From Streptomyces bauhiniae (GTDB lineage: Bacteria; Actinomycetota; Actinomycetes; Streptomycetales; Streptomycetaceae), in assembly GCF_004784475.1 (NCBI RefSeq), contig NZ_SRRT01000007.1:186001-250000 (forward strand): 64,000 bases of DNA, given 5' to 3'. Within the stretch, counting starts at the first letter, position 1, and every line of letters begins with the position of its first letter. This document shows positions 15,804-24,842 of the stretch, piece by piece. Under the pieces are notes generated by a model. That model did no database searches, was not told the DNA's origin, and worked only from the letters and a program-made list of their open reading frames with translations. Position numbers and translations under genes: made by a program.

Positions 15804-16325
15804 GTGAACGCGAAGAAGGAAGCGGTCAGCATCCTGGACGGCTTCAAAGCCTTCCTGATGCGTGGCAACGTCATCGACCTGGCGGTCGCGGTGGTCATCG
15901 GTGCCGCCTTCACCAGCATCGTGAACTCGGTGGTGAAGGGCATCATCAACCCGCTGGTCGGTGCGATCGGCACGAAGAACCTGGATCACTACAGCTACTG
16001 CCTGAAGGACCCCTGCAAGCCGGGGACGGACGGCAGCGCCGAGGGCGGCGTGCAGATCCTCTGGGGCTCGGTGGCCGGTGCCGCGCTGAACTTCGTGATC
16101 ACCGCCGCGGTGGTGTACTTCCTGATGGTCCTGCCGATGTCGAAGTACCTGGCCCGCCAGGAGGCGCGCAAGCAGGCCCGCACCGGCAAGAGCGAGCCGG
16201 AGCCGATCCCGGTGACCGAGCTGGAGGTCCTCCAGGACATCCGCGACCTGCTGGTCTCCCAGCGCACGGGCACCGTGGACGGGGTGGTCAAGCAGCAGCG
16301 CCCGGCCGGGCCGGACGTGCGCTAG
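15804..16325 (+). CDS. mscL: Large-conductance mechanosensitive channel MscL
   Basis: A 173-aa membrane channel that opens under membrane tension to release solutes during hypo-osmotic shock. TM1 contains FLMRGNVIDLAVAVVIGAAF, the family signature; an extended periplasmic loop with two Cys (CLKDPC) and TM2 (GAALNFVITAAVVYFLMVL) follow, then an acidic C-terminal helix ELEVLQDIRDLLVSQ. It is longer than E. coli MscL (136 aa) because of the loop and C-terminus. The GTG at 15804 has GAGGAG 10 nt upstream; the longer 15777 ATG frame is not supported by the family start. Confidence 0.95.
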   Translation: MNAKKEAVSILDGFKAFLMRGNVIDLAVAVVIGAAFTSIVNSVVKGIINPLVGAIGTKNLDHYSYCLKDPCKPGTDGSAEGGVQILWGSVAGAALNFVITAAVVYFLMVLPMSKYLARQEARKQARTGKSEPEPIPVTELEVLQDIRDLLVSQRTGTVDGVVKQQRPAGPDVR

Positions 16326-16344
16326 CGGGAGCCCTCCGTACCGT

Positions 16345-16521
16345 TCAGAGGTGGTGGGGCGGCTTCTCGTCGAGGAAGCGCCTGAGGTCGGCGGCGCTGT
16401 CGCCGGCCGGACGCTCGCCCCACCCCCGGTCGGTGTCGTCCGAGGACTGCTGGTTCAGCGGGTCGTCGAAGACGAGCGCGGCCTTGGGGTCGCGCGGCTC
16501 GGGTGCGGGGGCGTCACTCAT
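16345..16521 (-). CDS. Small conserved hypothetical protein (58 aa)
   Basis: Encodes a 58-aa hydrophilic protein (MSDAPAPEPRDPKAALVFDDPLN...) rich in Asp/Pro, with no TM or metal-binding motif. The ATG at 16521 is preceded by CTGGAGG at 5 nt spacing, a strong site that decides the start against the in-frame upstream ATG at 16626. The C-terminal FLDEKPPHH is typical of a small Streptomyces-wide protein of unknown role. It is divergent from the flavin reductase gene, sharing a 73-nt promoter region. Confidence 0.7.
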   Translation of the reverse strand: MSDAPAPEPRDPKAALVFDDPLNQQSSDDTDRGWGERPAGDSAADLRRFLDEKPPHHL

Positions 16522-16594
16522 GCCTCCAGGGTACGGTCCGCCGCCCGGCACACTTCGGCGCCCGCCGAACGGTCCCGTTCCTAGGCTCGCTCCC

Positions 16595-17215
16595 ATGAGC
16601 AGCCACACGGCGATCGAGCCGAGCATCCTTTATTTCGGCACCCCGGTGGTGCTGCTGTCCACGGAGAACGAGGACGGCACCTTCAACCTCGCCCCCATGT
16701 CCTCGGCGTGGGCGCTGGGCCGCACGGTCGTCCTCGGCCTGGGCCGCGACGGCCAGACCGCGCGCAACCTCCTCGCCCGCCCCGACCTGGTCATCAACCT
16801 CCCCGCCCCGCACCAGTGGCCCGCGGTGGAGCGCCTGGCCCCCCTGACCGGCCGCGACCCGGTCCCCCCGACGAAAGCGCCCGGCTGCCGGTTCGAACCG
16901 GCCAAGTTCGCCGCGGCGGGCCTGCGCGAAGAGCCCTCCGACACCGTCCGCCCACCCCGCGCGGCCGAGTGCCCCCTCCATCTGGAGGCCCGCGCCGAAC
17001 GCATCCGCCCCGACCTCTCCGGCGACTGCGTCATCGTCGAGACGACGGTCCTCAAGGTCCACGCGGCCCCCGGCCTGCTGATCCCCGGCACCCACCACAT
17101 AGACCCCGCCGCCTGGAGCCCCCTGATCTACAACTTCCGCCACTACTTCGGCCTGGGCCCGGAACTGGGCAGCTCGTACCGCACGGAGACACCGCGTACG
17201 GCCGGTGTCGGCTGA
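16595..17215 (+). CDS. Flavin reductase family protein (FMN-binding split barrel)
   Basis: A 206-aa protein with the flavin_reduct fold: IEPSILYFGTPVVLLSTENEDGTFNLAPMSSAWALG at the start, where S/T and N contact FMN, and a conserved GTHHIDPAAWSPLIYNFRHYFGLG near the C-terminus. These proteins bind FMN and often reduce flavin for a partner or are uncharacterised oxidoreductases. The start is ATG 16595. No partner monooxygenase is adjacent. Confidence 0.8.
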   Translation: MSSHTAIEPSILYFGTPVVLLSTENEDGTFNLAPMSSAWALGRTVVLGLGRDGQTARNLLARPDLVINLPAPHQWPAVERLAPLTGRDPVPPTKAPGCRFEPAKFAAAGLREEPSDTVRPPRAAECPLHLEARAERIRPDLSGDCVIVETTVLKVHAAPGLLIPGTHHIDPAAWSPLIYNFRHYFGLGPELGSSYRTETPRTAGVG

Positions 17216-17240
17216 GGAGGGGGTGGGACAGACTGCGCGT

Positions 17241-18269
17241 ATGGCGACGGCTGGGGCGTTGACGGACGTGGGCGGGGTTCGGGTCGGGCATGCCGGGCGG
17301 TGGGGTGGGGGGTGGCTCAGCGGGGTGAGCGTGGTGCTCGCGCCAGAGGGCGGGGCTGTGGCCGCCGTGGATGTGCGGGGCGGGGGGCCGGGGACCAAGG
17401 AGACCGACGCGCTGGACCCGCGCAATGTGGTGCGGCGGGTGGACGCGGTCGTGCTGGCCGGGGGGAGTGCGTACGGGCTGGACGCGGCTTCCGGGGTGAT
17501 GGCGTGGCTGGAGGAGCGGGGGCGGGGGGTGCGGGTGGGGCCCGAGGCGGGGCATGTGGTGCCGGTCGTGCCTGCCGCCTGCCTCTTCGATCTGGGCCGG
17601 GGCGGGGACTTCCGGGCGCGTCCCGACGCGGCGATGGGGCGGGCCGCGGTGGAGGCGGCGGCCGCGAGCGCACCAGGTGGGCCGGTGGCGGAGGGGTGCG
17701 TGGGGGCCGGGATCGGGGCGGTCGCCGGGTGCCTGAAGGGGGGTGTGGGGACCGCGAGCACGGTGCTCGAATCCGGGATCACCGTGGCCGCGCTCGTGGT
17801 GGTGAACTCCGCCGGGGACGTGCTGGATGCCGAAACGGGGGTGCTGTACGGGGAGTTGTTCGAGGGGCCGGTCGCGTATCCGAAGCCGGGGGTACGGAAG
17901 GCCGCGCGTCGGCGGCTGGCGGAGGTGGCGGCGCGGAACGCTCCCCCGCCGCTGAACACCACGCTCGCCGTGGTGGCCACCGACGCCGACCTCACCAAGG
18001 CGCAGGCGCAGAAGGTGGCCGGTACCGCGCACGACGGCATCGCGCGCGCCGTCCGCCCCGTGCACCTGCTGCACGACGGCGACACGGTGTTCACCCTCGC
18101 CACCGGCGCCCGCCCACTGGCCCCGGAGCCGACCGCGCTGAACGAGGTCCTGGCCGCCGGCGCGGACCTGGTGACCCGCGCCGTCACCCGCGCCGTGCGC
18201 GCCGCGCGCCCGGTGTCGGAGCCGGGCGGGGCGTGGCCGTCGTACGAGGAGTTGTACGGGAGGAGGTAG
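17241..18269 (+). CDS. P1 (DmpA/NylC-type) Ntn-hydrolase peptidase
   Basis: A 342-aa self-processing hydrolase of the P1/S58 family. The N-terminal strand pattern (GALTDVGGVRVGHAGRW) and GGSAYGLDAASGVMAWLEE, plus GCVGAGIGAVAG, are family signatures. The predicted autocleavage is between Asn239 and Thr240 in LNTTLAVVATDA, as in 6-aminohexanoate-oligomer hydrolase NylC, making Thr240 the nucleophile (DmpA itself uses Gly-Ser). The substrate is likely D-amino-acid or beta-amino-acid peptides or amides, but unknown. It follows the flavin reductase by 25 nt. Confidence 0.88.
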   Translation: MATAGALTDVGGVRVGHAGRWGGGWLSGVSVVLAPEGGAVAAVDVRGGGPGTKETDALDPRNVVRRVDAVVLAGGSAYGLDAASGVMAWLEERGRGVRVGPEAGHVVPVVPAACLFDLGRGGDFRARPDAAMGRAAVEAAAASAPGGPVAEGCVGAGIGAVAGCLKGGVGTASTVLESGITVAALVVVNSAGDVLDAETGVLYGELFEGPVAYPKPGVRKAARRRLAEVAARNAPPPLNTTLAVVATDADLTKAQAQKVAGTAHDGIARAVRPVHLLHDGDTVFTLATGARPLAPEPTALNEVLAAGADLVTRAVTRAVRAARPVSEPGGAWPSYEELYGRR

Positions 18270-18465
18270 GGAAAGGTAGGGGAGCAAGAGGCGCAAGGGG
18301 GGCGGAAAAGCCTTGGCGCGCACGGCATTTCGGTCGCCGATCGGGAACTCTTCGGCCGTGCCCGGCGTTTACTCCAGTACGTTTCTCGGTTCCCGGACAC
18401 GATGTCCGACCGAGGGGCTACGGTATGCACCCACCAGGTGACATGCAGCGACGCCGGGAGACACC

Positions 18466-19212
18466 TTGAGCGTTCCGTACGAGACGGCGGAGTACGAGTC
18501 CGCCCAGTCGCCCGAGTCTCCGGAGGAGCACCTCGCGCGACTCCTCGGCCGTGCCCTGAACTCGTTCGAGCTGCCCGACGAGGTGATAAGAGAGCTGGAC
18601 TGTGCGCTGGCGCACGACAGTTCCCTGCACTCCGCGCACCACAGCGCGGGCCTGCACCGTGAGACGTACCGGCACACCTGGCTGCTCGCGGACGGCTCGG
18701 CGGTCACCCTCTGGGAGCTGGCGCACAACACCGCGCCGGGCGAGGAGGCACAGCACGAGGTGTACCTCGACGAGGAGGAGCTGCACACCGCCACGACCCG
18801 GCTGGCGCTGCCGTACGACACCTCCGACTTCGAGCTGCCGGTGCTGACCGAGCTGGGCGCCGTGCCCGAGCCCCGGCACGCGTACGTGGCGGACAACTCC
18901 CCCGACCACGCCCGCAGGCTGCTGCGCCGGGCGGAGAACCCGGACCGCCCCGGCAAGGAGCTGGCGGCGCTGCTGGCCACGGCGGAGGGGCACGAGATCA
19001 CCCAGGCGTTCGGCCGTCCCGGCCGGACCGCGCGGGCCGGGGTGAGCTTCGCGCTGTACGAGCACGCGTTCCTGCTGCGGGACGGGCGGGAGATCTCCCT
19101 GTGGGAGGTCGAGCACACCGCGACCCCCGACGGCCGCCATATGTGCGAGGTGTACACCACCCCGGACGCGGCCCGCGCCGCCATGGAGCACCGCGCGGCC
19201 CGGCACGGCTGA
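18466..19212 (+). CDS. DUF6227 family protein
   Basis: A 248-aa acidic soluble protein, Streptomyces-specific as far as I know. It contains two related segments, TYRHTWLLADGSAVTLWELAHNTAPGEEAQHEVYLDEEE (residues about 68-106) and FALYEHAFLLRDGREISLWEVEHTATPDGRHMCEVYTTPD (about 193-232), showing an internal duplication. No catalytic motif is recognised. The start is TTG at 18466, 6 nt after GGGAG. Confidence 0.75.
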   Translation: MSVPYETAEYESAQSPESPEEHLARLLGRALNSFELPDEVIRELDCALAHDSSLHSAHHSAGLHRETYRHTWLLADGSAVTLWELAHNTAPGEEAQHEVYLDEEELHTATTRLALPYDTSDFELPVLTELGAVPEPRHAYVADNSPDHARRLLRRAENPDRPGKELAALLATAEGHEITQAFGRPGRTARAGVSFALYEHAFLLRDGREISLWEVEHTATPDGRHMCEVYTTPDAARAAMEHRAARHG

Positions 19213-19232
19213 CGGGCCCCGACGCACCGCGT

Positions 19233-19257
19233 CCCCCCGGTGAGTTCACCGAGGGGG
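19233..19257. terminator. Bidirectional terminator (DUF6227 / fruA)
   Basis: CCCCCCGGTGA (19233-19243) pairs with TCACCGAGGGGG (19246-19257) with one bulge, between the convergent stop codons at 19212 and 19296. Confidence 0.7.
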
Positions 19258-19295
19258 CGCGACCGTGGGGACGGAGTCCGAAGGGCCGGAGTCGC

Positions 19296-21332
19296 TCAGG
19301 CGGCGACCGGCTGCTTGCTCCCCTGCTCCCCCGCCGCCGCGCTCTCCGCCGCACCGGCGGCCGGGGTGCCCTGGGCCGGCTTGCGCAGGCCCTTGAGGAC
19401 GACCACCAGGGCGGTGCTGACGCAGACGCCCGCGGCGATGGCGAGGAGGTAGAGGAACGGGTTGCCGATCAGCGGGACCACGAAGATGCCGCCGTGCGGG
19501 GCGCGCAGCGTGGCGTCGAACATCATCGACAGCGCGCCGGTGACCGCGCCGCCCGCCATCGCGGACGGGATGACCCGCAGCGGGTCGGCCGCGGCGAACG
19601 GGATCGCGCCCTCGGTGATGAAGGAGGCGCCCAGCACCCAGGCGGCCTTGCCGTTCTCGCGCTCGGCCGGGGTGAAGAGCTTGCCGCGCACGGTGGTGGC
19701 CAGGGCCATCGCCAGCGGCGGGACCATGCCGGCCGCCATCACCGCGGCCATGATCTTCATCGCGGAGTCACCGGGGCTGGCGACAGCGATGCCGGCGGTG
19801 GCGAAGGTGTAGGCCACCTTGTTGACCGGGCCGCCCAGGTCGAAGCACATCATCAGGCCGAGAAGGGCGCCGAGCAGGACGGCGTTGGTGCCGGTGAGGC
19901 CGTTCAGCCAGTCGGTCATGCCCTTCTGGGCGGCGGCGATGGGCTTGCCGATCACCACGAACATCAGGAAGCCGACGACCGCCGAGGAGATCAGCGGGAT
20001 CACCACCACCGGCATGATGCCGCGCAGCGCCGCCGGTATCTTCACCCGCTGGATCGCCAGCACCACGCCACCGGCGATCAGACCGGCCGCGAGGCCGCCG
20101 AGGAAGCCCGCGTTGATGCTGAGCGAGATCGCACCGCCGACGAAGCCGGGGACGAGGCCGGGCCGGTCGGCCATGCCGTAGGCGATGTACCCGGCGAGCA
20201 CCGGGACCAGGAAGTTGAACGCCATGCCGCCGATCTGGAACAGCAGCGCGCCCCAGCTATCGGTCTGGGTCCACACGAAGTGGTCGATGACGGAGGGCGC
20301 CTTGCTCACCCGCCAGCCGCCGAGGGCGAAGCCCAGGGCGATGAGCAGACCGCCCGCCGCGACGAACGGGACCATGTAACTGACGCCGGACATCAGCCAC
20401 TTGCGGAGCTTGGTGCCGTAGCCCTCGGCGGAGTCGCCCGCGCGGTCCACGGGGGTGGCGGCCGCACCGGCGGGGGCGGTCTTCTCGCCGCGTTCCGCCT
20501 TGGCGCGGACCTCGGAGATGAGTTCGGCGGGGCGGTTTATGCCCGCCTTCACACCGACGTCCACCGTGGGCTTGCCGGCGAAGCGGTCCTTCTCGCGCAC
20601 CGGCACGTCGTGGGCGAAGACCACGCCGTCCGCCGCCGCGATCACCGCCGGGTCGAGCCGGCTGAACCCCGCCGAACCCTGCGTCTCGACGGTCACCTCG
20701 ACGCCCGCCTCCCGGCCGGCGTTCTCCAGCGACTCGGCGGCCATGTAGGTGTGGGCGATACCGGTGGGGCAGGAGGTGACGGCGACGATGCGGAACGGGC
20801 GCGCGTCGGAAGACTCCGGCGTCTCCTGCGTCGTACTGCCCGCTGCGGCGCCGGCGGAGGCCGCCGCGCCGTCGAGAACCTCCGCCGGAGTAACGTCCCC
20901 CCGCACCAGCGCCACCGCCGTCTCCGCGTCGGACACCCCCCGCAGGGCGTCCGTGAACTCGGCGTTCATTAGCTGCCGGGCCAGTGAGGAGAGGATCGTC
21001 AGGTGGGCGTCGTCCGCCCCGGCCGGGGCGGCGATCAGGAAGATCAGGTCGGCCGGACCGTCCGCCGCGCCGAAGTCGATGCCCGCCGCGCTGCGCCCGA
21101 AGGCGAGCGTCGGCTCGGTGACGTGCTCGCTGCGGCAGTGCGGGATGCCGATGCCGCCGTCGAGACCGGTCGGCATCTGGGCCTCGCGGGCGGCCACGTC
21201 GGCGAGGAAGCCGTCCAGGTCGGTCACCCGCCCCTTGGCCACCATGCGCTCGGCGAGGGCACGCGCCGCCGCTTCCTTGCTCTCGGCGGACAGGTCGAGG
21301 TCGACCAGGTCCGCGGTGATCATCTCGCTCAT
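19296..21332 (-). CDS. fruA: Fructose-specific PTS enzyme IIABC
   Basis: A 678-aa membrane permease that imports fructose and phosphorylates it to fructose-1-phosphate. Domains in order: EIIA (residues 1-150) with phospho-His65 in GIPHCRS; an Ala/Thr linker; EIIB (about 180-285) with phospho-Cys188 in TSCPTGIAHTYMAAE; an Ala-rich linker; EIIC (about 330-660) with eight to nine TM helices and GGPVNKVAY. The ATG at 21332 is preferred to the longer frame because it gives the canonical EIIA start. It is the last gene of fruR-fruK-fruA; fructose-1-phosphate goes to FruK. Confidence 0.95.
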   Translation of the reverse strand: MSEMITADLVDLDLSAESKEAAARALAERMVAKGRVTDLDGFLADVAAREAQMPTGLDGGIGIPHCRSEHVTEPTLAFGRSAAGIDFGAADGPADLIFLIAAPAGADDAHLTILSSLARQLMNAEFTDALRGVSDAETAVALVRGDVTPAEVLDGAAASAGAAAGSTTQETPESSDARPFRIVAVTSCPTGIAHTYMAAESLENAGREAGVEVTVETQGSAGFSRLDPAVIAAADGVVFAHDVPVREKDRFAGKPTVDVGVKAGINRPAELISEVRAKAERGEKTAPAGAAATPVDRAGDSAEGYGTKLRKWLMSGVSYMVPFVAAGGLLIALGFALGGWRVSKAPSVIDHFVWTQTDSWGALLFQIGGMAFNFLVPVLAGYIAYGMADRPGLVPGFVGGAISLSINAGFLGGLAAGLIAGGVVLAIQRVKIPAALRGIMPVVVIPLISSAVVGFLMFVVIGKPIAAAQKGMTDWLNGLTGTNAVLLGALLGLMMCFDLGGPVNKVAYTFATAGIAVASPGDSAMKIMAAVMAAGMVPPLAMALATTVRGKLFTPAERENGKAAWVLGASFITEGAIPFAAADPLRVIPSAMAGGAVTGALSMMFDATLRAPHGGIFVVPLIGNPFLYLLAIAAGVCVSTALVVVLKGLRKPAQGTPAAGAAESAAAGEQGSKQPVAA

Positions 21333-21441
21333 CGCGGGCTCCTTTGCTCGCGTACCGCCCTGCTGTGTGGGGTGGGCGCACCATGAATGGAGGGGTTGGG
21401 GACGTGGAGGTGGAAACAAGAAGGCCACCGGGACGGGCCGT

Positions 21442-22389
21442 TCATGACACCGGCTCCGTCAGCGCCCGGTCGACCGGCACGTCCGACGTGACCGTGACGG
21501 AGGCGGGGTCCAGATCGGCCGGCGTAGGCATCACACTCCCCGGCAACCGCACCGCCGCGGCCCCGTGCGCCACGGCGGAGGCGAGCGCCTCGGGACCGCT
21601 CCCCCCGGCGATCAGGAACCCGGCGAGCGAGGAGTCCCCCGCCCCGACATTGCTGCGGACGGCGGCCACGCGCGCGGTGCCGAACCAGGCGCCGTCGTCG
21701 CCCACCAGCAACTGCCCGTCGGCGCCCAGGCTGGCCAGGACCGCGCGGGCGCCCATCGCCCGCAGTTCCTCGGCCGCCTTCACCGCATCGCCCACGGTGG
21801 ACAGCGGGCGGCCCACGGCGGCGGACAGTTCCTCGGCGTTGGGCTTGACCACGTCGGGCCGGGCCCGCAGGGCCTCCAACAGAGCGGGCCCCGAGGTGTC
21901 CAGGGCGATGCGGGCGCCGCCGGAGTGGGCGCGGGCCACGACATCGGCGTACCAGGAGGGGGCGAGGCCCAGCGGGAGGCTGCCGCAGCAGGCGATCCAG
22001 TCGGCGTCGGCCGAGTGCGTGCGCACGGCGCCGAGGAGCGACTCCTCCTCGGCCGGGGTCAGTTCCGGGCCCGGCGCGTTGATCTTCGTCAGGACACCGT
22101 CCGCCTCCGCCAGCGCGATGTTGGAACGGGTGGCCCCGGCGACCGGCACCGGCGCGACCTCGATGCCCTGGGCGTCGAGCAGCTCGGCGATCAGGGCGCC
22201 CGGCGCGCCACCCAGCGGCAGGACGGCGAGGGTACGCCTGCCGGCGGCGGCGACCGCGCGGGAGACGTTGACGCCCTTGCCGCCGGGGTCCATGCGCTCG
22301 CCGGAGGCGCGGATGACCTCGCCGCGCTCCAGGACGGGGACCTCGTAGGTGCGGTCCAGGGACGGGTTGGGGGTGACGGTGAGGATCAT
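21442..22389 (-). CDS. fruK: 1-phosphofructokinase
   Basis: A 315-aa PfkB-family kinase converting fructose-1-phosphate to fructose-1,6-bisphosphate. It starts MILTVTPNPSLDRTYEV, has the ribokinase signature GGKGVNVSRAVAAAG, and the catalytic anion-hole motif NVGAGDSSLAGFL, with Asp of GAGDS as the base. Its ATG overlaps the fruR stop (ATGA), so the two are translationally coupled; fruA follows after 109 nt. Confidence 0.95.
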   Translation of the reverse strand: MILTVTPNPSLDRTYEVPVLERGEVIRASGERMDPGGKGVNVSRAVAAAGRRTLAVLPLGGAPGALIAELLDAQGIEVAPVPVAGATRSNIALAEADGVLTKINAPGPELTPAEEESLLGAVRTHSADADWIACCGSLPLGLAPSWYADVVARAHSGGARIALDTSGPALLEALRARPDVVKPNAEELSAAVGRPLSTVGDAVKAAEELRAMGARAVLASLGADGQLLVGDDGAWFGTARVAAVRSNVGAGDSSLAGFLIAGGSGPEALASAVAHGAAAVRLPGSVMPTPADLDPASVTVTSDVPVDRALTEPVS

Positions 22390-23147
22390 GCGCGTACTAC
22401 TTCCGTGCCGCCGCGCTCGATGACGGCCGCGTCTTCGGGGCTGAGCCCGCTGTCGGTGATCAGGAGGTCCACGTCGCTCAGGTCGCCGAAGCGGGCGAAG
22501 TGCTCCTGGCCGTGCTTGGCGGAGTCCGCGAGCAGGACGACCCGGCGGGCGGCGGCGACGGCCGCGCGCTTGACGGCGGCCTCGGCGAGGTCGGGGGTGG
22601 TCAGACCGTGCTCGGCGGAGAAGCCGTTGGCGGCGACGAAGGCGACGTCGGCGCGGATCTCGCCGTAGGCGCGCAGGGCCCAGGCGTCGACGGCGGCGCG
22701 GGTGCGGTTGCGGACGCGGCCGCCGACCAGATGGAGCTGGAGGCCGGGGTGGTCGGCGAGGCGGGCGGCGATCGGGAGGCTGTGGGTGACGGCGGTGAGC
22801 GTCGCCTCCAGCGGGATCGCGGCGGCCAGCCGGGCCACGGTGGTGCCCGCGTCGAGGATCACCGTGCCGTCGACGGGGAGTTCCGCGAGGGCCGCCTTGG
22901 CGATGCGGTCCTTCTCGTCGGCGGCGGTGGACTCGCGCTCGCTGAGGTCGGGCTCGAAGTCGAGGCGGCCGGCCGGGATGGCGCCGCCGTGCACCCGGCG
23001 GACCAGGCCCGCGCGGTCGAGGGCCTTCAGGTCACGGCGGATGGTCTCCGCCGTGACCTGGAACACCTCGGCCAGCGACAGCACGTCCACCCGGCCGCCG
23101 TCACGGGCGAGCCGGAGGATCTCCTGCTGACGCTCCGGTGCGTACAT
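22386..23147 (-). CDS. fruR: DeoR/GlpR-family regulator of the fructose operon
   Basis: A 253-aa DeoR-type repressor. The N-terminal winged HTH reads APERQQEILRLARDGGRVDVLSLAEVFQVTAETIRRDLKAL (residues about 3-43); the C-terminal sugar-phosphate sensor domain has TTVARLAAAIP and ITDSGLSPEDA. The position, first in an operon with fruK and fruA, implies it controls them in response to fructose-1-phosphate. The upstream gap contains the palindrome TTTCCGGAAA (23227-23236), a possible operator, though unproven. Confidence 0.9.
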   Translation of the reverse strand: MYAPERQQEILRLARDGGRVDVLSLAEVFQVTAETIRRDLKALDRAGLVRRVHGGAIPAGRLDFEPDLSERESTAADEKDRIAKAALAELPVDGTVILDAGTTVARLAAAIPLEATLTAVTHSLPIAARLADHPGLQLHLVGGRVRNRTRAAVDAWALRAYGEIRADVAFVAANGFSAEHGLTTPDLAEAAVKRAAVAAARRVVLLADSAKHGQEHFARFGDLSDVDLLITDSGLSPEDAAVIERGGTEVVRA

Positions 23148-23285
23148 GTCCGCCTGCCTCCGAACCTCGTCCCACCGCCCCGGCCCATGCCCGAACGTGT
23201 GGTTTCAGTGCGAGGCTACGCCCGAGTTTCCGGAAAGTAAACGGGCTCGGGCTTCATTCGGACATGAACGGAACTTCAGCAGGGG

Positions 23286-24779
23286 TCAGGACACCAACTC
23301 GGGCTCGCGCTCCTCCACCGGCTCGCCCCCGCCCTCCACATGCTGCGCGGGCCGCTTGGGCAGCGCCGACATCAGCAGGAAGATCACACCCATGACCCCG
23401 GCCACCCACCACAGCGCGTGCTGGAAGGCGCCCACGAAGGCCGGGCCGACCTGGGCCGGGGCGAGCCGGTCCGCGATCTGCCCGAAGAAGACGACGGACA
23501 CCAGGCCGAGCCCGAGCGCATTGCCCATCTGCTGCACGGTGTTGAGCAGGCCGGAGGCAGATCCGGCGTGCTCGCGCGGCACCTCGGACAGGATCGCGTC
23601 GGTCAGCGGGGCCACGATCAGGCCCATGCCGACGCCCATCACGACCAGCGGGAGCGCCATCTGCCAGGAGGCGATGGCCAGGCCGTACCGGTCGGACTCC
23701 CAGATGTAGAGGAGGACGCCGAGCCCCATCGTCAGGGCGCCGGCCTGGAGCACCTTGCGGCCGAAGCGCGGCACGAGGAACTGCACCGACAGCGCGGCGG
23801 CCGTCGACACCGCGAGCGAGAACGGCACCCCGGTCAGCCCGGCGCGCAGCACGCTCCAGCCCAGGCCGACCTGCATGTACAGCGTCCAGACCAGGAAGAA
23901 GACACCGAGCGCGACTCCGAACACGGTCTGTACGGCGATCCCGGCGGCGAAGCTGCGTACCCGGAACAGGGACAGCTCGACCAGCGGGGAGCCGTCGCGG
24001 GCCGCCTTGCGCCGCTCGTACGCGACCAGCGCGGCGAAGACCGGCAGCGAGCCCGCCATCAGCAGGTGGCCCCAGAGCGGCCAGCCCAGCTCGCGGCCCC
24101 GGGTGAGCGGGTAGAGCAGCATCAGCAGGCCCAGGGTGACCAGGGCGACGCCGACGAGGTCGAGCTTGAGGGCGCGGGGCGCGCGGGACTCGGTGATGTA
24201 GCGGCGGCCGAGCAGCACGGCGGCGATGCCGACGGGCAGGTTGATCAGGAAGATGGGCCGCCACTCCAAGCCGAACAGGTTCCACTCGGTGAGCAGGGCG
24301 CCGAGCAGCGGGCCGGAGACCGCACCGAGGCCGACGACCCCGCCGAACAGCCCGAAGACCTTGCCGCGTTCATGGGCGGGGAAGGTCGCGTGCACGATGG
24401 AGAGGACCTGCGGGACCATCATCGCGGCCATGCCGCCCTGCAGGACGCGGGCCGCGACCAGCATCGCCGGGTCGACCGCGAAGCCGCACAGCGCCGAGGC
24501 GAGGGTGAAGCCGCCGACGCCGAGCAGGAACAGCCGCCTGCGGCCGTAGATGTCGCCGAGCCGGCCGCCGGTGATCAGACCGGCCGCGAACGCCAGCGCG
24601 TATCCCGCGGTGATCCACTGGATCTGGCTGAAGGAGGCGCCCTCGTCCCGCTGGATGGAGGGGATGGCTATGTTCACGATCGTCACGTCGACGAGGTCCA
24701 TGAAGGCCGCGGTCATCACGATGGCGAGCGCGATCCAGCGGCGCCGGTCCGCGCCGGAGGTCTGTTCCGTTGAGGTCAT
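23286..24779 (-). CDS. DHA2-family MFS drug exporter (14 TM)
   Basis: A 497-aa EmrB/QacA-type H+ antiporter. TM1 carries the family motif AFMDLVDVTIVNIAIPSIQRD; motif A is GGRLGDIYGRRRLFL and motif C is GLGAVSGPLLGALLTEW. The count of hydrophobic segments fits 14 TM helices. The start is ATG 24779. The WYL-type regulator is divergent 63 nt away with a perfect inverted repeat between the two genes, so the regulator very likely represses this pump. The substrate is unknown. Confidence 0.9.
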   Translation of the reverse strand: MTSTEQTSGADRRRWIALAIVMTAAFMDLVDVTIVNIAIPSIQRDEGASFSQIQWITAGYALAFAAGLITGGRLGDIYGRRRLFLLGVGGFTLASALCGFAVDPAMLVAARVLQGGMAAMMVPQVLSIVHATFPAHERGKVFGLFGGVVGLGAVSGPLLGALLTEWNLFGLEWRPIFLINLPVGIAAVLLGRRYITESRAPRALKLDLVGVALVTLGLLMLLYPLTRGRELGWPLWGHLLMAGSLPVFAALVAYERRKAARDGSPLVELSLFRVRSFAAGIAVQTVFGVALGVFFLVWTLYMQVGLGWSVLRAGLTGVPFSLAVSTAAALSVQFLVPRFGRKVLQAGALTMGLGVLLYIWESDRYGLAIASWQMALPLVVMGVGMGLIVAPLTDAILSEVPREHAGSASGLLNTVQQMGNALGLGLVSVVFFGQIADRLAPAQVGPAFVGAFQHALWWVAGVMGVIFLLMSALPKRPAQHVEGGGEPVEEREPELVS

Positions 24780-24801
24780 GCGGGCCACGCTAGTGACCCA
24801 G

Positions 24802-24820
24802 TAGGACAGAACGTGTCCTA
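24802..24820. promoter_or_regulatory. Inverted-repeat operator between MFS and WYL genes
   Basis: TAGGACAGAACGTGTCCTA: perfect 7-bp arms (24802-24808 and 24814-24820) around a 5-nt spacer. It is centred in the 63-nt gap between the divergent MFS exporter and WYL regulator starts. Confidence 0.75.
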
Positions 24821-24842
24821 GATGTGCGGCATGCTCGGACGC

